DNA from: Sparassis latifolia
Taxonomy: Eukaryota > Basidiomycota > Agaricomycetes > Polyporales > Sparassidaceae
DNA length: 64,000 bases
NCBI GenBank assembly: GCA_018466975.1
Contig: CM031556.1
Coordinates: 1,302,001 to 1,366,000 of the forward strand
Direction of reading: 5' to 3'
Each line of letters opens with the position of its first letter. Positions within the stretch are counted from its first letter, which is position 1. The notes below the pieces were generated by a model. The model was not told where the DNA came from and ran no database searches. It worked only from the letters and a program-made list of their open reading frames with translations. Position numbers and translations under genes: made by a program. This document shows positions 12,619-23,880 of this stretch, piece after piece.

Positions 12619-13195
12619 GACCTTGCAAGTAGTAAACCTTATATATAATATGTAACCTTCCTTTTTGAAAGTGACTTAGTCAAATTCTGACTTTCAAAAG
12701 ACAGTAAGTGGAAAACTCTAAAGTTGACTATAAACAAAGATGGTTTTAAAACTTGTAGCATTCATGTAATAACTTAAAGAGTCATTACAGCATGCTGTTG
12801 ATACAGTTTAGCTGAAAATTTTCTAGTTTCTTAGCAAACAAGTTAACATATAACTAGAGAATGGAGGCTAAGATTCTAAGAAGCTGGCTGTTAATTCTTT
12901 ATTACAATAGCTCATATAAGTCTATTAGACAGTGAATCAGTATTGACAGATAGATAGTAAATGTTTATAATTTATAACATACCTACTAGAGCAAGAATAC
13001 TTACATCTTGTTATAGACTATTGTAATCTCATCTGAGATTACAAGACATTATATAAATGCTACAAGCTTTAAAACCATCTTTGTTTATAGTCAACTTTAG
13101 AGTTCTCCACTTGCTGTCTTTTGAAAGTCAGAATTTGACTAAGTCACTTTCAAAAAAGAAGGTTACATATTATACATAAGGTTTACTACTTGCAA

Positions 13196-13284
13196 GGCCT
13201 AATGGTCTAGTGGTCTAAAGCATGAGTTGAAAATATGTCATGTGATTTACCATAAGGTTGAGAGTTCAATCCTGACTGGTGGCA
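13196..13284 (+). other. tRNA-like sequence (internal Pol III promoter boxes) in the right arm
   Basis: The stretch has an A-box match, TGGTCTAGTGG (13203), and a B-box match, GAGTTCAATCC (13262). Between them lies a possible anticodon-like stem (CATGA...TCATG). The acceptor ends do not pair convincingly, and the A-to-B spacing of about 59 bp is long, so this is not called a functional tRNA gene. It looks like tRNA-derived sequence carried as part of the inverted arm. Confidence 0.5.
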
Positions 13285-14149
13285 ATTTCTCAGTTGTATT
13301 TTGTAGATAATTTTCAGATGATTCTTCAAATTATCTCAGGATTATCTTTGCTTATTAGACACAATTCTTATCTAAATTACTGCTTATTAGTCGAAAAGAT
13401 TATCTTTATTAAATGATAATAATGTCATCCAAGTTTAACAAACTGCACCAGAGAAGGAGAGCCAAGTTGGCGATTTTTTGGCAAATTGAGTCTCGCCATC
13501 ACCAGAATGTAAAGTCATGGCTTACCATATACCCAGGAAGTCTAAAATGGTGGCACTGCACTTTATAAATCCTCTTCTACAAGTCTCAGACAGTGCTCTA
13601 AGTTTAACAAACTTTGCCAAAGAAGGAGAGCCAGGTTGGCGACTTTTTTACTAGTTGAGTCTCACCATCACCAGAATGTGAAACCATGGCTCGCCATATA
13701 TCAGGAACTCATAAAATGGTATTTATAAATCCTCTTCTCCAAGTTTCAGACAGACCTCCAAGTTTGACAAACTTCGCCAAAGGAGAGCCAGGTTGCTGAG
13801 TTTTTTACTGGTTGACTCTCGCCATCACAAGAATGTAAAGCCATGGCTCTCCATATATGCAGGAAGTCTAAAATAGCAGTACTGCACTTTATAAATCCTC
13901 TTCTACAAGTTTCAGACAGTTCTCCAAGTTTAACAAACTTTGCCAAAGAAGGAGAGCTAGGTTGGCGACTTTTTGGCAAATTGAGTCTCGCCATCACCAG
14001 AATGTAAAGCCATGGTTCACCATATATCAGAAACTCATAAAATGGTAGCACTGCACTCTATACGACAGCTACGATAAGTTTCAGGCGGGACTGCATGTTG
14101 TAAAAACTCCACCAGAGATGTAGTATCAGGTTAGCAATTAGGTGTCTTG

Positions 14150-15250
14150 CTGAGTCCAGGCACTGCCAGTATTATGATGGTCAACTAATCACTGACTAAT
14201 AACACCATGTCGGTGAGCTCACTGCTCAGAGGTACCCCTATGGCGGTGAGCCCATCAGTAAATAATAACATCATGATGATGGGCCCACTGCTCATTCATT
14301 GTACATTGGCAGTGAGCCCATTGCTAGGAGAAACATGTCCTGGTGATTGCCTACCCCCTGGCCTGTGACAGTAGGCCCATCTTTCATCTGATACTCTTGG
14401 AGATGGGCCCACTGCTCAGCTATTGTACTCTGGCTATGGGCCTATAACATGCTCTAGTGATGGCCAACCCTCTGACCTTTGGCGGTGAGCCCATTCTTCA
14501 TCTTACACTCATGGTGATGGGCCTACTGCTCATTGATCATACTTTGGCGGTGAGCCCATTGTTCAGAGAAACATGCTGTGATGATGGCCAACACTCTGAC
14601 CTTTGGCAGTGGGCCCATTCTTCATCTTACACTCGTGGCGATGGGCCCACTGCTCCTTGATTATACTCTAGCAGTGGGTCCATTGATGGCGACAACATGC
14701 TTTGGTGATGGCCAACCCTCTGACCTTTGACTACTCTGGTGGTGGGCCCATTGCTGGGAGAAACATGCCCTGGCAATGGCCAACTCTCTGGCCTTTGGCA
14801 GTGGGCTGATTGCTGGTGGAAACATGTTCTGGTGATGACCTATGCCATGGGTGCTTGCAGTAAGGCCCTGACTGAGGGTACTTTGGCAATGGGCCCATTG
14901 CTGGCAGTAACATGCTCTGGCGATGGCCAACCCTCTGACCTTTGGCAGTGGGCCCATCCTTCATCTTACACTCTTGGCGGTGGGCCCACTGCTCAGAACA
15001 TCACCTATGGTGGTGGGCCCACTGCTCAGAAGTGCCTCTATGGCGGTGGGCCCATCGCTAAATAATAGCATTATGGCGATGGGCCCACGGCTCAGAAGTA
15101 CTCCTATGGCGGTGGGCCCATTGCTCAGAACTACCCCCATGGCGGTGGGCCCATCACTTCAGCCTTCCCTTCATCGCCATGGGCCCATCGCTGACAGCTC
15201 TCTACACAAACCAATGGGCCGAGGTCCGCTGGCAGTCCAGTTCATGACAA
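14150..15250. repeat. Outer right array: GGGCCCA-centred short repeats
   Basis: Here the short repeats run in the inverse orientation to 7720-8870. Towards 15 kb the units are GTGGGCCCA(C/T)YGCTCAGAA type, as in the right arm of E2. Further in, they are GATGGCCAACCCTCTGACCTTTGG type, as in the left arm of E2. So this one array combines unit types from both ends of E2. Confidence 0.8.
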
Positions 15251-15299
15251 TGTCAGGGTAAATGGGAGTTCAGTTCAGGTAATATGACTAAAAGGTGTG

Positions 15300-16129
15300 G
15301 GGGTATATCGCAGTTCGAAGTCGCTATCGCAGTAAACGCAGTTTCTTAGTGATCTGAAGCTAAGGGGAACTCCTTCCTACTGGTCTTCAATGATAATCGA
15401 TGTAGATACAGCAGGTATTTATAGAGGGGAAAATGGGGGAGGTGAAATGCGAAAGTCGCGAAATGTTGAAAGATGAATCCTGACATCGGAGAGAGTTGCA
15501 ATGGTCTAGGACCAATGGAAAAATAGGTAAAGGGTGTGGAGAGGTGAATGTCGTACGTTAGCGATGGAGAAGAATGGTAAAGTAGAGGAAAATTGAAAGA
15601 AAACATATGTTACCTGTCCTGAACCACATGGAACACTCTAATGGCATCTCTGGTCCAGCACGAAGGTAGGAGTCTTGAAGGGGAAGGTTGAATGATAAAG
15701 GGAATGAGATTTGCAAAGGAAGAGGTCGCGACTGTCGTGCGACACCGATAAGTTGGCATGGCGAACCAGCAAGTCAGCGTGATGTCCAGAAAGGTGGCGC
15801 GACATCGGGGAAGTATGGACTTAGATGGAAATTGACCAGGGTGCATCGAACTAGACCAAAGGACAACGGGTAAGTGGTATCCAACCGCGAGGAGATGCAA
15901 GAGTGACGTATGAGTGATGAAAGAATGTCGAATCTCGGTACGAAGTCGCGAGGAATTGAGTGAAGTTGAACGAAGTCACGTGAAGTCAGAAAGTTCGCAG
16001 AAGGTCGCAAAAGGGTCGGATGCATCTCGGAGGCTAAGAGATAGAGTAGTGAGGTCTGAGAGATCACTGGAAAACACATTTTCAGAGGTCAGGAGCTCTG
16101 GGAGCATATCAGCAGAGCCTGCGGTATGT
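15300..16129. other. Purine-rich non-coding stretch
   Basis: No gene is recognised. GAAGTCGCGA-like words recur (15430-16010) and a TATTTATAGAG motif lies near 15415. It may be promoter or terminal sequence of the decayed KDZ element to the right, but no border was found. Confidence 0.35.
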
Positions 16130-18276
16130 GTTCAAAGCGGCGCACTATAATGATGCTGACCAGACCTTCAGCCTGAAATGTGCAGTGGATTCAAAGTTGC
16201 ACGCACACAACACCCAGGGAAATTTTGCAACCTCGAAGTCAGCGGTGTAGTTGCAGTGATTTGTATGCACCAAGGCTGTTTCCGGCCAGCCGCTATGGTG
16301 GATCTACAAAAGGAAGAGCGTGCATTACCATGATACATGCTGAGGGCTCTAGCTGACATCTCCAGCAATGTTTAGACACATGGACTTCGCACTTGCCAGT
16401 GCACTCGCTGGGTTGGAGGAGCTGCGGCATTTGATTTTTACATATGACGTCGCCTGCATTTATAAGATCAATCTACTCAAATGGTTCAGCGCATGCTTCC
16501 CCTATCTGATCCCTCTGTTGGATCGGATCCAGTTGCTTCTTCCAAAGCTTCACATGCTTGCTCACAAGGAGTCCTGTCAAACACTGTATGTGCTTTGTTA
16601 CACGTGAGGTACGGGACTGACTCACAGTGAGAGCGTTGAGCACCCATAGGCCGAGCACAATCAGGCTGGGTTGAGCACACGGGAGATGGGAGCCAGGCAT
16701 CGCCATGATGTGCTCAACAATATTCACAACTACTGGAATTGACACAAGGTTGAAAATGAAGGTGCGTAGTTCTCATGTATATTGTTTGTGTGGAAAGTTT
16801 CTCACGAGTTTCAAGGAGTGTGCCTCTCGTGCAAGCTCGGCGAGGCTTTCAAGGGACAAGATCAAAAAGACCAACTATACGATGTGCTGACCGAGGTCAC
16901 AGGGGTAGCAAAGATTGAGAAATGGCAGAAGATGGAAATGAACCCAAAGCAGAAGGGGAAGGAGGTAGAGAGTGTATATCTTCTCAGTGAGAGTAAAGGT
17001 TCGTGCCCTACATCATCACTGTTATTCCATTCTTAACATCATCAAGTACCGAGTGCGGGCCATGCATATCAAGAATTGGCGAAGAAGGAGATTCAGCTGC
17101 AGGAACGATATATGGATTTCACTGCAAGCAAGGCCCCAAGTGGTGCCACTCAGTTTCTCAAGACTGGGCTACAAATAGAACAATAACAGTATGTATGTCT
17201 CTAAAGCAACAATGATTTTACTCAATGTCCTCATGAGGCTAGCACTGCAAGCTCATGTGGCAAAATAAAAGAACGGCAATCCCACTGCCAGTGAGTCAGC
17301 AAGTTTGGAGATGGAGCGACGCAACCTGCATCGTGATTTGGACAAGTGGCATCGCCAGCAAGCCGTGTTTATGCCCAAGGTTGAATTGCCAGATGCGGAG
17401 GATGCAGAGGACGAGGAAGATGACGAAACATTTGGAAGACCGGAAACTGAGGCTTTGGCCCTGCCATCGGACTTCAACAAGACCGAGCGCAAGGCCTTCG
17501 AACTGGAGGTGCTAGCTGCATTTGAAAAATGCATCTGCATCGGGCAAGTGCATGACTTACTAAGTGCGATCAAGGAGTCGTTGCACCATTGAGGAGCATT
17601 TCTCAGTGACAAGGTGAAGCATGCCCGTGGACAGAAGGACAATACCCATGCATAGAGAATTGTCCAGAACATGGTGGACCACACCAAGGTGGTTGCGCGG
17701 AGGTACAACACAAATTCTGAACAATTGCTTAATTTAGGAATTGACGATGACGCAAACCTGCATGCAATTGACCTCGCGAAGGACTTAACCATGAAAAACT
17801 TGCAGGCTCCACGCTCACTGGGTGATAGTAAAGAAGTTCGTGCTTGGTTTTGGAACCTTGTGCCACCGGGGACAACAGCTGATGAACTTGCCACTTGGAG
17901 TGCTGAAGGTACGTGGTAACGATCATGCGAACACATGAACTTAACTTATACTGTTTGCAGTGGAGCGTATCGAGTGGTTCCGAGTGCACACTGACAAGGA
18001 ACAGCATAATGAAGAAGTCAATAAGTTGCATGAGGAATTTCGGCATACCATACAAGGTTGGCGCTTTGTGGGTAGGGCATGGCAGGCTGTGGCAAAGAAG
18101 CCTGGCATTGAGAGAGGAGCGGCTACATATGTGATGAAGAAGTCCAAGATGTTTAGTCATATGGCTGAGGAGTGTGAGGAGATGTTTCGCAAGGTGAGGT
18201 GGGACCCAGATGGAGAGAAATGGACTACAGCAAGGTGCGTTGACACAGTCCAAGTTGTACTGTTCAGCAACTGACA
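16130..18276 (+). pseudogene. Decayed KDZ-type transposase, second type
   Basis: Pieces of a KDZ transposase follow in order but in changing frames with many stops. They are a VVAVICMHQGCFRPAAMVDL-type block (16245-16310), ALASALAGLEELRHLIFTYD (16386-16445), a conserved LDRIQLLLPKLHMLAHKESC block (16520-16580), an SVEHP.AEHNQAG block (16630-16690), then a lysine-rich middle (16810-17180). The C-terminal part with VERIEWFRVHTDKEQ and a final helical segment lies at 17305-18276. KDZ proteins are RNase H-fold transposases. This copy differs clearly from the E2 copy (34.2-37.8 kb), so it belongs to another lineage. It is certainly inactive. No termini could be assigned. Confidence 0.8.
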
Positions 18277-18483
18277 TAGTTGTAGCGGTTACCGGTAGTT
18301 GTAAGCACGAGCAGCATGAATGTCAAGTAAGTCTGCTGTGGAGTGGGCATTGTAGATAGTGTGTGAATTATGTTATGGAGGAATTGAAGGCAATGGTGAG
18401 GTGCATTGCAAGATGGATAAGTTTTTTTCACACTTTACCTCAAGTTTATGTTAGGGTGTTTAGTAAGTTGTACATAGTATCAT

Positions 18484-18775
18484 GCTGAGGATTATCTCGC
18501 TGGATAATTTACAGATGATACTATGATTATTTAAAGATGAGACTAGAATCATCTGAATATGATCTGGGTTCATCTGAAGATAATGCTTGGATCATCTGAA
18601 GATACTGCTTGGATCATTTTGAACAAAAATTGTAGAGTGTGTTTTATTATCATCACAACTTGAAAAAGATAATCCTCAGACATTTAAAGATTATCCTTTG
18701 CTAACTTAGGGGCCTGCTTATCCTCTCATACTGTTAACTAGCACAATTTATTATCACCCATAACTGACATCACTG
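18484..18775. mobile_element. Small degenerate relative of the 12.4 kb foldback element
   Basis: The right end, ATAACTGACATCACTG, is the inverse of the 12371 element's start. Inside, AGGATTATCT (about 18491) and AGATAATCCT (about 18668) are inverted, and TCATCTGAAGATA-type words recur. The left border is approximate. Confidence 0.55.
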
Positions 18776-18798
18776 GGTGCCGCATGGCCATTGCCATC

Positions 18799-19013
18799 CA
18801 TCAGGAAAACCCAACTTTTACTTAAAGGTGTCCTTATGTGACTTAAATGCACTTATGAGCCTTAAATAAGGTAAAAAAGGACAAAAAGTCCATAAGTCAT
18901 ATTTCCTTAGAGACTTAAAAGTCGACTTTTGGAAACTTATGAGCCTTAAATAAGGCAGAAAAGGACAAAAAGTCGGAATAAGTCCCATAAGTAAAAGTTG
19001 GGTTTTTCTGATG
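18799..19013. mobile_element. 215-bp foldback MITE
   Basis: The left end CATCAGGAAAACCCAACTTT and the right end AAAGTTGGGTTTTTCTGATG are inverse. The middle contains two direct copies of ACTTATGAGCCTTAAATAAG. The possible start codon of the next ORF (19011) lies in its right tip. No clear target duplication was seen. Confidence 0.7.
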
Positions 19014-19596
19014 TCGGGTCTCAGAGGTGAGCAAGTACCATGGCCAGACTTCGATGTCGGAATGTGGATGCCCGACACTACCAGCTGGGTTATCAACCAG
19101 TGTGTAGAACTTCCTGACCTCATGGACTCTGCTGCCCCAGCAGCAATTTCGGTTGATGGAGTCCCGTTGCAGCCAAATCAAGGTTCCTGTTGGGGTGATG
19201 CCTCCGATACTGGCAATATGGTATCTGGTGCACATGAGCCTGGACCTCACATTGCAACCAGTCCAACTGACATTACCCTTGGTGTGTTCTCTGTTGTGCA
19301 AGATCGGCCTATTGTTCTCCCTGCCATATCTGATACGGCCAGCAGTTCAATGTTCAGATTCCCGGTACCACCCCCTGCATATATGATTCCCGTGCATGCC
19401 CTTGCCGCCGCTGCCATCAATACCAGCTCCGGGACTTCCAGCAATGCAGTATCGCTGCCCGCTGATGTTGTGCAGTCCGGCATTGATGCATCTGCTGAAC
19501 ACAATGCTCTCCAACATTCTGGAGTCCATAGTGCACCCATCGTCCAGCCTGTTCTGGTGTCTGCTGCACCAACTATTGTTCATAGTGCACCTAGTG
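19011..19596 (+). pseudogene. 5' part of a Ser/Ala/Pro-rich gene split by the hAT element
   Basis: The open frame encodes a low-complexity protein rich in Ser, Ala, Pro and Val, with repeats such as HSAPIVQP near the break. It is cut at 19596 by the hAT end. The matching continuation (SAPIVQPVPASS...) starts at about 57136, so the two parts were one gene before the insertion. The ATG at 19011 lies in the end of a MITE, so the true start may be elsewhere. I do not recognise the protein. It may be an accessory gene of the KDZ relic to its left. Confidence 0.55.
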
Positions 19597-19919
19597 ATGT
19601 GCACAGCCCGGCTCGGCCTGAAAGCTGGGGCTACGGCTCGGCTTCAGAGCTTCAGCTTGCACAAAGGTCAGGCCGGGCCGTTGATGACAGCTTAGGCTCG
19701 GCTCAGGCTCGGCCCAGCTCAGGCCCTGGCTTATTAGTAGGTAGCCACGGAAATGTTCATAACATTAGCATATGTACATTCTCATCCTCATCTCCATCAC
19801 TAAACTCCTGTATGTCCTCATCGTTATCAATGTTCTCAATTATGGTATCCCAGGACTCTTCTTCCTCCTCATTACTGAAAGTTTCTGTAGCTAGTTCATC
19901 AGCTGGAAGTTCAGTTATA

Positions 19920-20593
19920 CTCGACGGGAGCTCGCGGAATAGAACATCTCGCCGAATTATGCACTTCGGACACTATAGTGCTTCGACAATGTCAGCATTG
20001 AGACGATTATGTCGCTTGCTGATCGTGATGCCCGCAGATGAGAAAGCACACTCACTCAATACCGATGATGCCATAATTGAGAGGTAGTCTCGTGCTAATG
20101 ATGCCCATACAGGGTATCGAGTTGCATTTAGCTATGCAAAGTCAGTTCAATTCTCAAAATGCAATATAGCAATCACGTACCCCCCACCATTGAACAATGG
20201 TGTTGTCACCAAGGTGGTCCCTTGAGTTGAGATAACCATGGAAGTCAGCAAGCCATGGCTTGTTTGGGTCACCTGAGGACTCTTGTGTAGATGATGTAGC
20301 TGCTGCAGAAGGACTAGGTATAGTGTCATCTTCATCATCAGATAGCTCTCGCATCAACTTGCTGAGCTTCTGAGACAGCTTCTTTGTGCCTCTCGATGCT
20401 GAAACGGAGGATGATGCACTGCTGTACATCTCAAGATAGTGTTGCTTGTACTGTATTCTATTAGAATCATGTACTATACGATGGCACAAGGACTTACCAC
20501 TTTCTCCACATTGTCCAGTGCATCTTTGAGAAGATCAGCACTCCAGTGCTTGCGAATATGATCAGTTTTCTGGGATGGATCAAGAACTATTCA
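19920..20593 (-). pseudogene. hAT transposase, C-terminal part with dimerisation domain
   Basis: On the minus strand the frame resumes next to the E3 target duplication with VLDPSQKTDHIRKHW, passes a Ser-rich linker and WLADFHGYL...IVQWWG. After a short intron it gives RYPVWASLARDYLSI and CAFSSAGITISKRHNRLN, the typical hAT C-terminal dimerisation region. A TAG at 19973-19975 interrupts the end (EAL*CPKC). Its N-terminal continuation is at 47.9 kb and 54.2-56.8 kb. Confidence 0.85.
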
Positions 20594-20600
20594 AAATAAC
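20594..20600. repeat. Left 7-bp target duplication of E3 (AAATAAC)
   Basis: The AAATAAC directly before CACACCTATCAG is repeated exactly at 47874-47880 after ...GAATGGGCTC. The target is an intron of the hAT transposase gene. Confidence 0.85.
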
Positions 20601-21070
20601 CACACCTATCAGCCAATATATACCTAAACACTGGGGGCAAAAGTGGATGTTCTGCCTCAGAACAGCTGTCTGAACATCCAAGAAACAGATTATGTTTTTG
20701 GACATGTCACATGTTTCAAACATGGTAAGGAACATCCAATATGTCTTGCACAATGTTCTATTGGAGAGCATGCTGGAGACATGTTGCATGTATTATTCTG
20801 GAACATATAATATGTCTCACACAATGTCTCATTGGAGAACATCCTGCAGACTTGCTGCATGTTTCATTCTGGAATATTTATCATTTTGCTACTATATTCT
20901 GGGCTTGTCTCTCAGCACAATATGCTCCATATAATAAGGATTTTCCATGGCCAAACATGTTACATTTTCAGCTGCTGTTAATCTTCAGAACATTGTGAGA
21001 AGATGTTAAGTGCTCCTACTTCAAATATTCAAGATGTCTCTGGGCACCAAGAACATTTGCAGTACATGTA

Positions 21071-21077
21071 TGATTTT
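21071..21077. repeat. Left 7-bp target duplication of E2 (TGATTTT)
   Basis: TGATTTT before CACACCTTTCAG is repeated exactly at 40664-40670 after ...GAATGGGCTG. Removing E2 and one copy restores the centre of E1. Confidence 0.85.
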
Positions 21078-21119
21078 CACACCTTTCAGTCATGTTACCT
21101 GAACTGAACTCCCATTTAC

Positions 21120-22490
21120 CCTGACATTGTCATGAACTGGACAGCCAGCGGATGTCGGCCCATTGTCACCATGTTGACCTCTACCAGCAGTGGGCTCATA
21201 TCTTTCATGTGTGGGATACTAGCAGTGGGCCCACCACTAGTGTTCTTCTCCCAGTGCTCGGCCCACTAGCAGGGCATATTACAGTGTTGTAACCATTAAG
21301 CAATGGGCCCACCGCCACAGGTCAGAGGGTGGGCCGATGCCAGAGCATGTTATCGCCATCGATGGGCCCACTGCCAAAGTATGATCAATGAGCAGTGGGC
21401 CCATCGCCACGAGTGTAAGATGATGGATGGGCCCACCGCCAAAGGTCAGAGTGTTGGCCATGGCCAGAGCATGTTTGTCTGAGCAATCGGCCCACCGCCA
21501 GAGTATGACGAATGAGATGACGGATGGGCCCACCGCCAAAGGTCAGAGTGTTGGCCATGGCCAGAGCATGTTTGTCTGAGCAATCGGCCCACCGCCAAAG
21601 TATGACGAATGAGCAGTGGGCCGATCGCCCAGAGTGTAACCTGAAGGATGGGCCCACTGCCAAAGGTTAGAGGGTTGACGATTGCCAGAGCATGTTATCG
21701 CCAGCAATCGGCCCATCGCCAAAGCACCCTCAGTGAGGGCCTTACTGCAAGCACCCATGGGATAGGTCATCACCAGGACATGTTTCCGCCAGCAATCGGC
21801 CCACCGCCAAAAGCCAGTGGGTTGGCCAACGCCAGAGCATGTTTGTTTGAGCAATCGGCCCACCGTCAGAGTATGACGAATGAGCAGTGGGCCGATCACC
21901 CAGAGTGTAACCTGAAGGATGGGCCCACCGCCAAAGGTTAGAGGGTTGACGATTGCCAGAGCATGTTATCGCCAGCAGTCGGCCCATTGCCAAAGCACCC
22001 TCAGTGAGGGCCTTATTGCAAGCACCCATGGGATAGGTCATCGCCAGAACATGTTTCCGCCAGCAATCAGCCCACCGCCAAAGGTCAGAGGGTTGGCCAA
22101 TGCCAGAGCATGTTATCGCCAGCAATCGGCCCACCGCCAAAGGCCAGTGGGTTGACGATCACCAGGATATGTCATCACCACCAATGGGCCCATTGTCACA
22201 TACAGCCCTGCAGTTTCCGGGTGCAATGGTGGTGATGACGTGCTCTGGTGATCGCCAATCCTCTGACCTTTGCCAGTGGGCCCATCACTCACCAGCACTC
22301 ATGGTGGAGGGCCAATTGGTGGCGAAAACACAGCTTGGCGATGGCCAACCCTCTGACCCTTGGCAGTGGGCCCTTTGCTGGTGGAGCGATATTCCCATGC
22401 AGTGAAGCTTTCACTCAGGTCCTTTGGCGATGGGCCAATTGCTGGCAACAACATGCCTTGGTGATGGCGAGTGCAGTTCACCCATCTCAA
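21120..22490. repeat. E2 left sub-terminal array
   Basis: Repeated units contain CAATCGGCCCACCGCCAAAG, GGTTGGCCA..GCCAGAGCATG and related words. A stretch of about 265 bp (about 21635-21900) is repeated directly at about 21905-22170. ORFs through this array are by-products of the repeats. Confidence 0.85.
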
Positions 22491-22515
22491 GAGTACACTG
22501 GAGGAGCGATGGGCT

Positions 22516-23853
22516 TTAGAGCTTAGTGATGCAGAAGTGAATGTATCCATTTTGTACTGGTATACGCTCACGCTGAAGACGCATAATGCGCTCCCGCAAC
22601 ATGGCGCGACGACGACTAACCGCAAAGCTATCACCTTCGCCATCGCCCACTATGAATAAGGTCAACATCAGACTGAAGGTTGCCAGGGATGTACTCACTG
22701 GAACTGTCTGCCTCTGCTGCGATCTGCGCAAACGATCTACCGAGGCGGGCCACTTGTGAGCCAGAAGCGGCATTCGTCTCTCCAGGGACTGCCATTGGCA
22801 GCAGCTGTGTGGTATCTGGGAATAAGCCTGGAACCTGTTCCCAATGGGTGGGACGATGGATCGGCAGCTCATCTGGAAGTGCTGCCAGACTTGGCATCCT
22901 GGAAGTAACAGTGACTGGCTCGATGCTGCCTTTCATATAGTGAATGACAGGTGCATCGTGGCGGAAATTGCTGTCATCGAAAGTGCGAGCTGGCGAGTGA
23001 GAGGGCGCCGATGGCGGAGGCGGTGGACTTAAAACATCGTCCAACAAAGGCCGCCTCTTTGGAGGCGAAGTGCTGGGACTATTTAGCCACCGGACCTGGC
23101 TACGCACAGGCGTCGCGCCAGGGCTGTCTATCACCAGAGCTCGCCGTCGTCCTGGCGTGGCAGGAGGACTATTGTCAAAGTCCAGCAGTTTCGCACTGGT
23201 TCCGCGTCAAGTGTCTCGCCCACCAGCATGCCCTCGCCATCGGGCGCATTTGCTTGACTATCGAAGCGGATGGATGTACGTGGCGTAGCATCAAGGGGCT
23301 CAGCGATGAGCGATCGTCGAGGGAGTTGGGAGGTGTCAGGAGTGCGAAAGTCGAAAGTGTGAGCTGGTGGAGGAAGGGGAGTAGCTTCCAACAGGGCGCG
23401 TCGAGGGATTGGCGAGATGCCAGGAGTGTCGAAGTCGAACATTCCACCGGGCGCAGTGGGGGTGGAATCTGAGATGAGTGCACGCCTATGGATTGGCGAA
23501 CTGCCACGACTTTCATCCCAAGCTGGCGCCAGAGGGTCAGGAATAAGTGCGCGACTTCCCTCCACAGGCGCCACAGATCCAGATGACGCCTGTACCTTTG
23601 GCGAGGCGTGGCGGTGAAGATGCTCATGTGGCGAGTTGGATGGCGCAAATGGAGCTGCCAGGGACGGGGTAGTGTGGCGGGGCGTGAGGGGTGTCTGAGA
23701 AGCAGAGTGGAGAGGCAAGGAGATCTGGGCAGATCCAGGAGAGTCAAGGAGATCCGAAATGAGTGGACGACGGGGCTCAGCGATACTATCCTCCTCATCC
23801 GACTCGCCCATCGTAATGTCCAGCGTGTCAGGAGGTTCCGCGTCACTGGCCAT
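22516..23853 (-). CDS. M1: disordered protein with PRRxLI/FDFxTP repeats
   Basis: Read from the ATG at about 23853 (MASDAEPPDTLDITMGESDEEDS), the protein is low-complexity and acidic/Pro/Ser-rich. A motif of about 30 residues recurs four or more times: SPIxRRALI, then a spacer with FDFxTPG, for example PIHRRALISDS, PIPRRALLEAT, QLPRRSLIAEP and PKRRPLLDDV. Two frames (23131-23880 and 22631-23134) must be joined near 23130, by an intron or a frameshift. The end (22516-22872) is arginine-rich. There is no catalytic motif. It is the first gene behind the left array and is divergent from P1, 418 bp away. Function unknown; a DNA- or chromatin-associated accessory protein of the element is a guess. 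Confidence 0.6.
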
Positions 23854-23880
23854 GGCAGGTAGATTGTGGCGAGCAGACAA

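Larger units (their letters stand above)
12371..13423. mobile_element. 1.05 kb foldback (hAT-like) element inside the 167-bp array
   Basis: The ends are inverted over about 400 bp per arm. The left begins ACAGTGATGTCAGTTATTAA and continues through AGATAATCTTTTCGACTAAT. The right ends with the inverse, ...ATTAGTCGAAAAGATTATCT. The flanks read AGTCATCC (12363-12370) and TGTCATCC (13423-13430), an 8-bp duplication with one mismatch. That length and the CAGTG start fit a hAT-type non-autonomous element. It interrupts a 167-bp unit: the unit resumes with AAGTTTAACAAACT right after the duplication. It has no ORF. A related, shorter element is at 18484-18775. Confidence 0.8.
11080..14110. repeat. 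Inner right array: about twelve ~167-bp repeats, inverse of 8.9-9.9 kb
   Basis: The inverse unit (GCCATGGCTCGCCATATA.. and CAGACAGTCCTCCAAGTTTA) recurs about every 167 bp, with GCCATGG-type landmarks near 11100, 11265, 11430, 11600, 11777, 11945, 12115, 12282, 13510, 13680, 13840 and 14008. The gap between the eighth and ninth is the foldback element at 12371-13423. The right arm has about twice as many units as the left arm. Confidence 0.85.
7605..15299. mobile_element. 7.7 kb gene-free inverted-repeat element, same termini as E2 and E3
   Basis: The left end begins CAGCCCATTCAGTCATG and the right end finishes with ...CTAAAAGGTGTG. These are the two terminal types found at the ends of E2, in opposite orientation. 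Next to each end lies the same block (ATTTACCCTGACATTGTCAT on the left, its inverse on the right), then arrays of GGGCCC-centred short repeats, then arrays of about 167 bp repeats, all in mirror orientation around an AT-rich middle (about 9.86-11.08 kb). There are no coding genes. A non-autonomous member of the KDZ-type family is the best reading. The 7 bp outside each end (CTTGACT and GGGGTAT) do not match, so there is no target duplication. The element may be a rearranged or recombined product. Confidence 0.7.

Noticed and set aside
13196..13284. Functional tRNA gene
   Set aside because: The acceptor stem does not pair, the A-B spacing is long, and the sequence is part of an inverted arm present twice.
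15300..16129. LTR of a retrotransposon (TATTTATAGAG, repeated GAAGTCGCGA words)
   Set aside because: No matching second LTR, primer binding site or reverse transcriptase was seen anywhere in the window.
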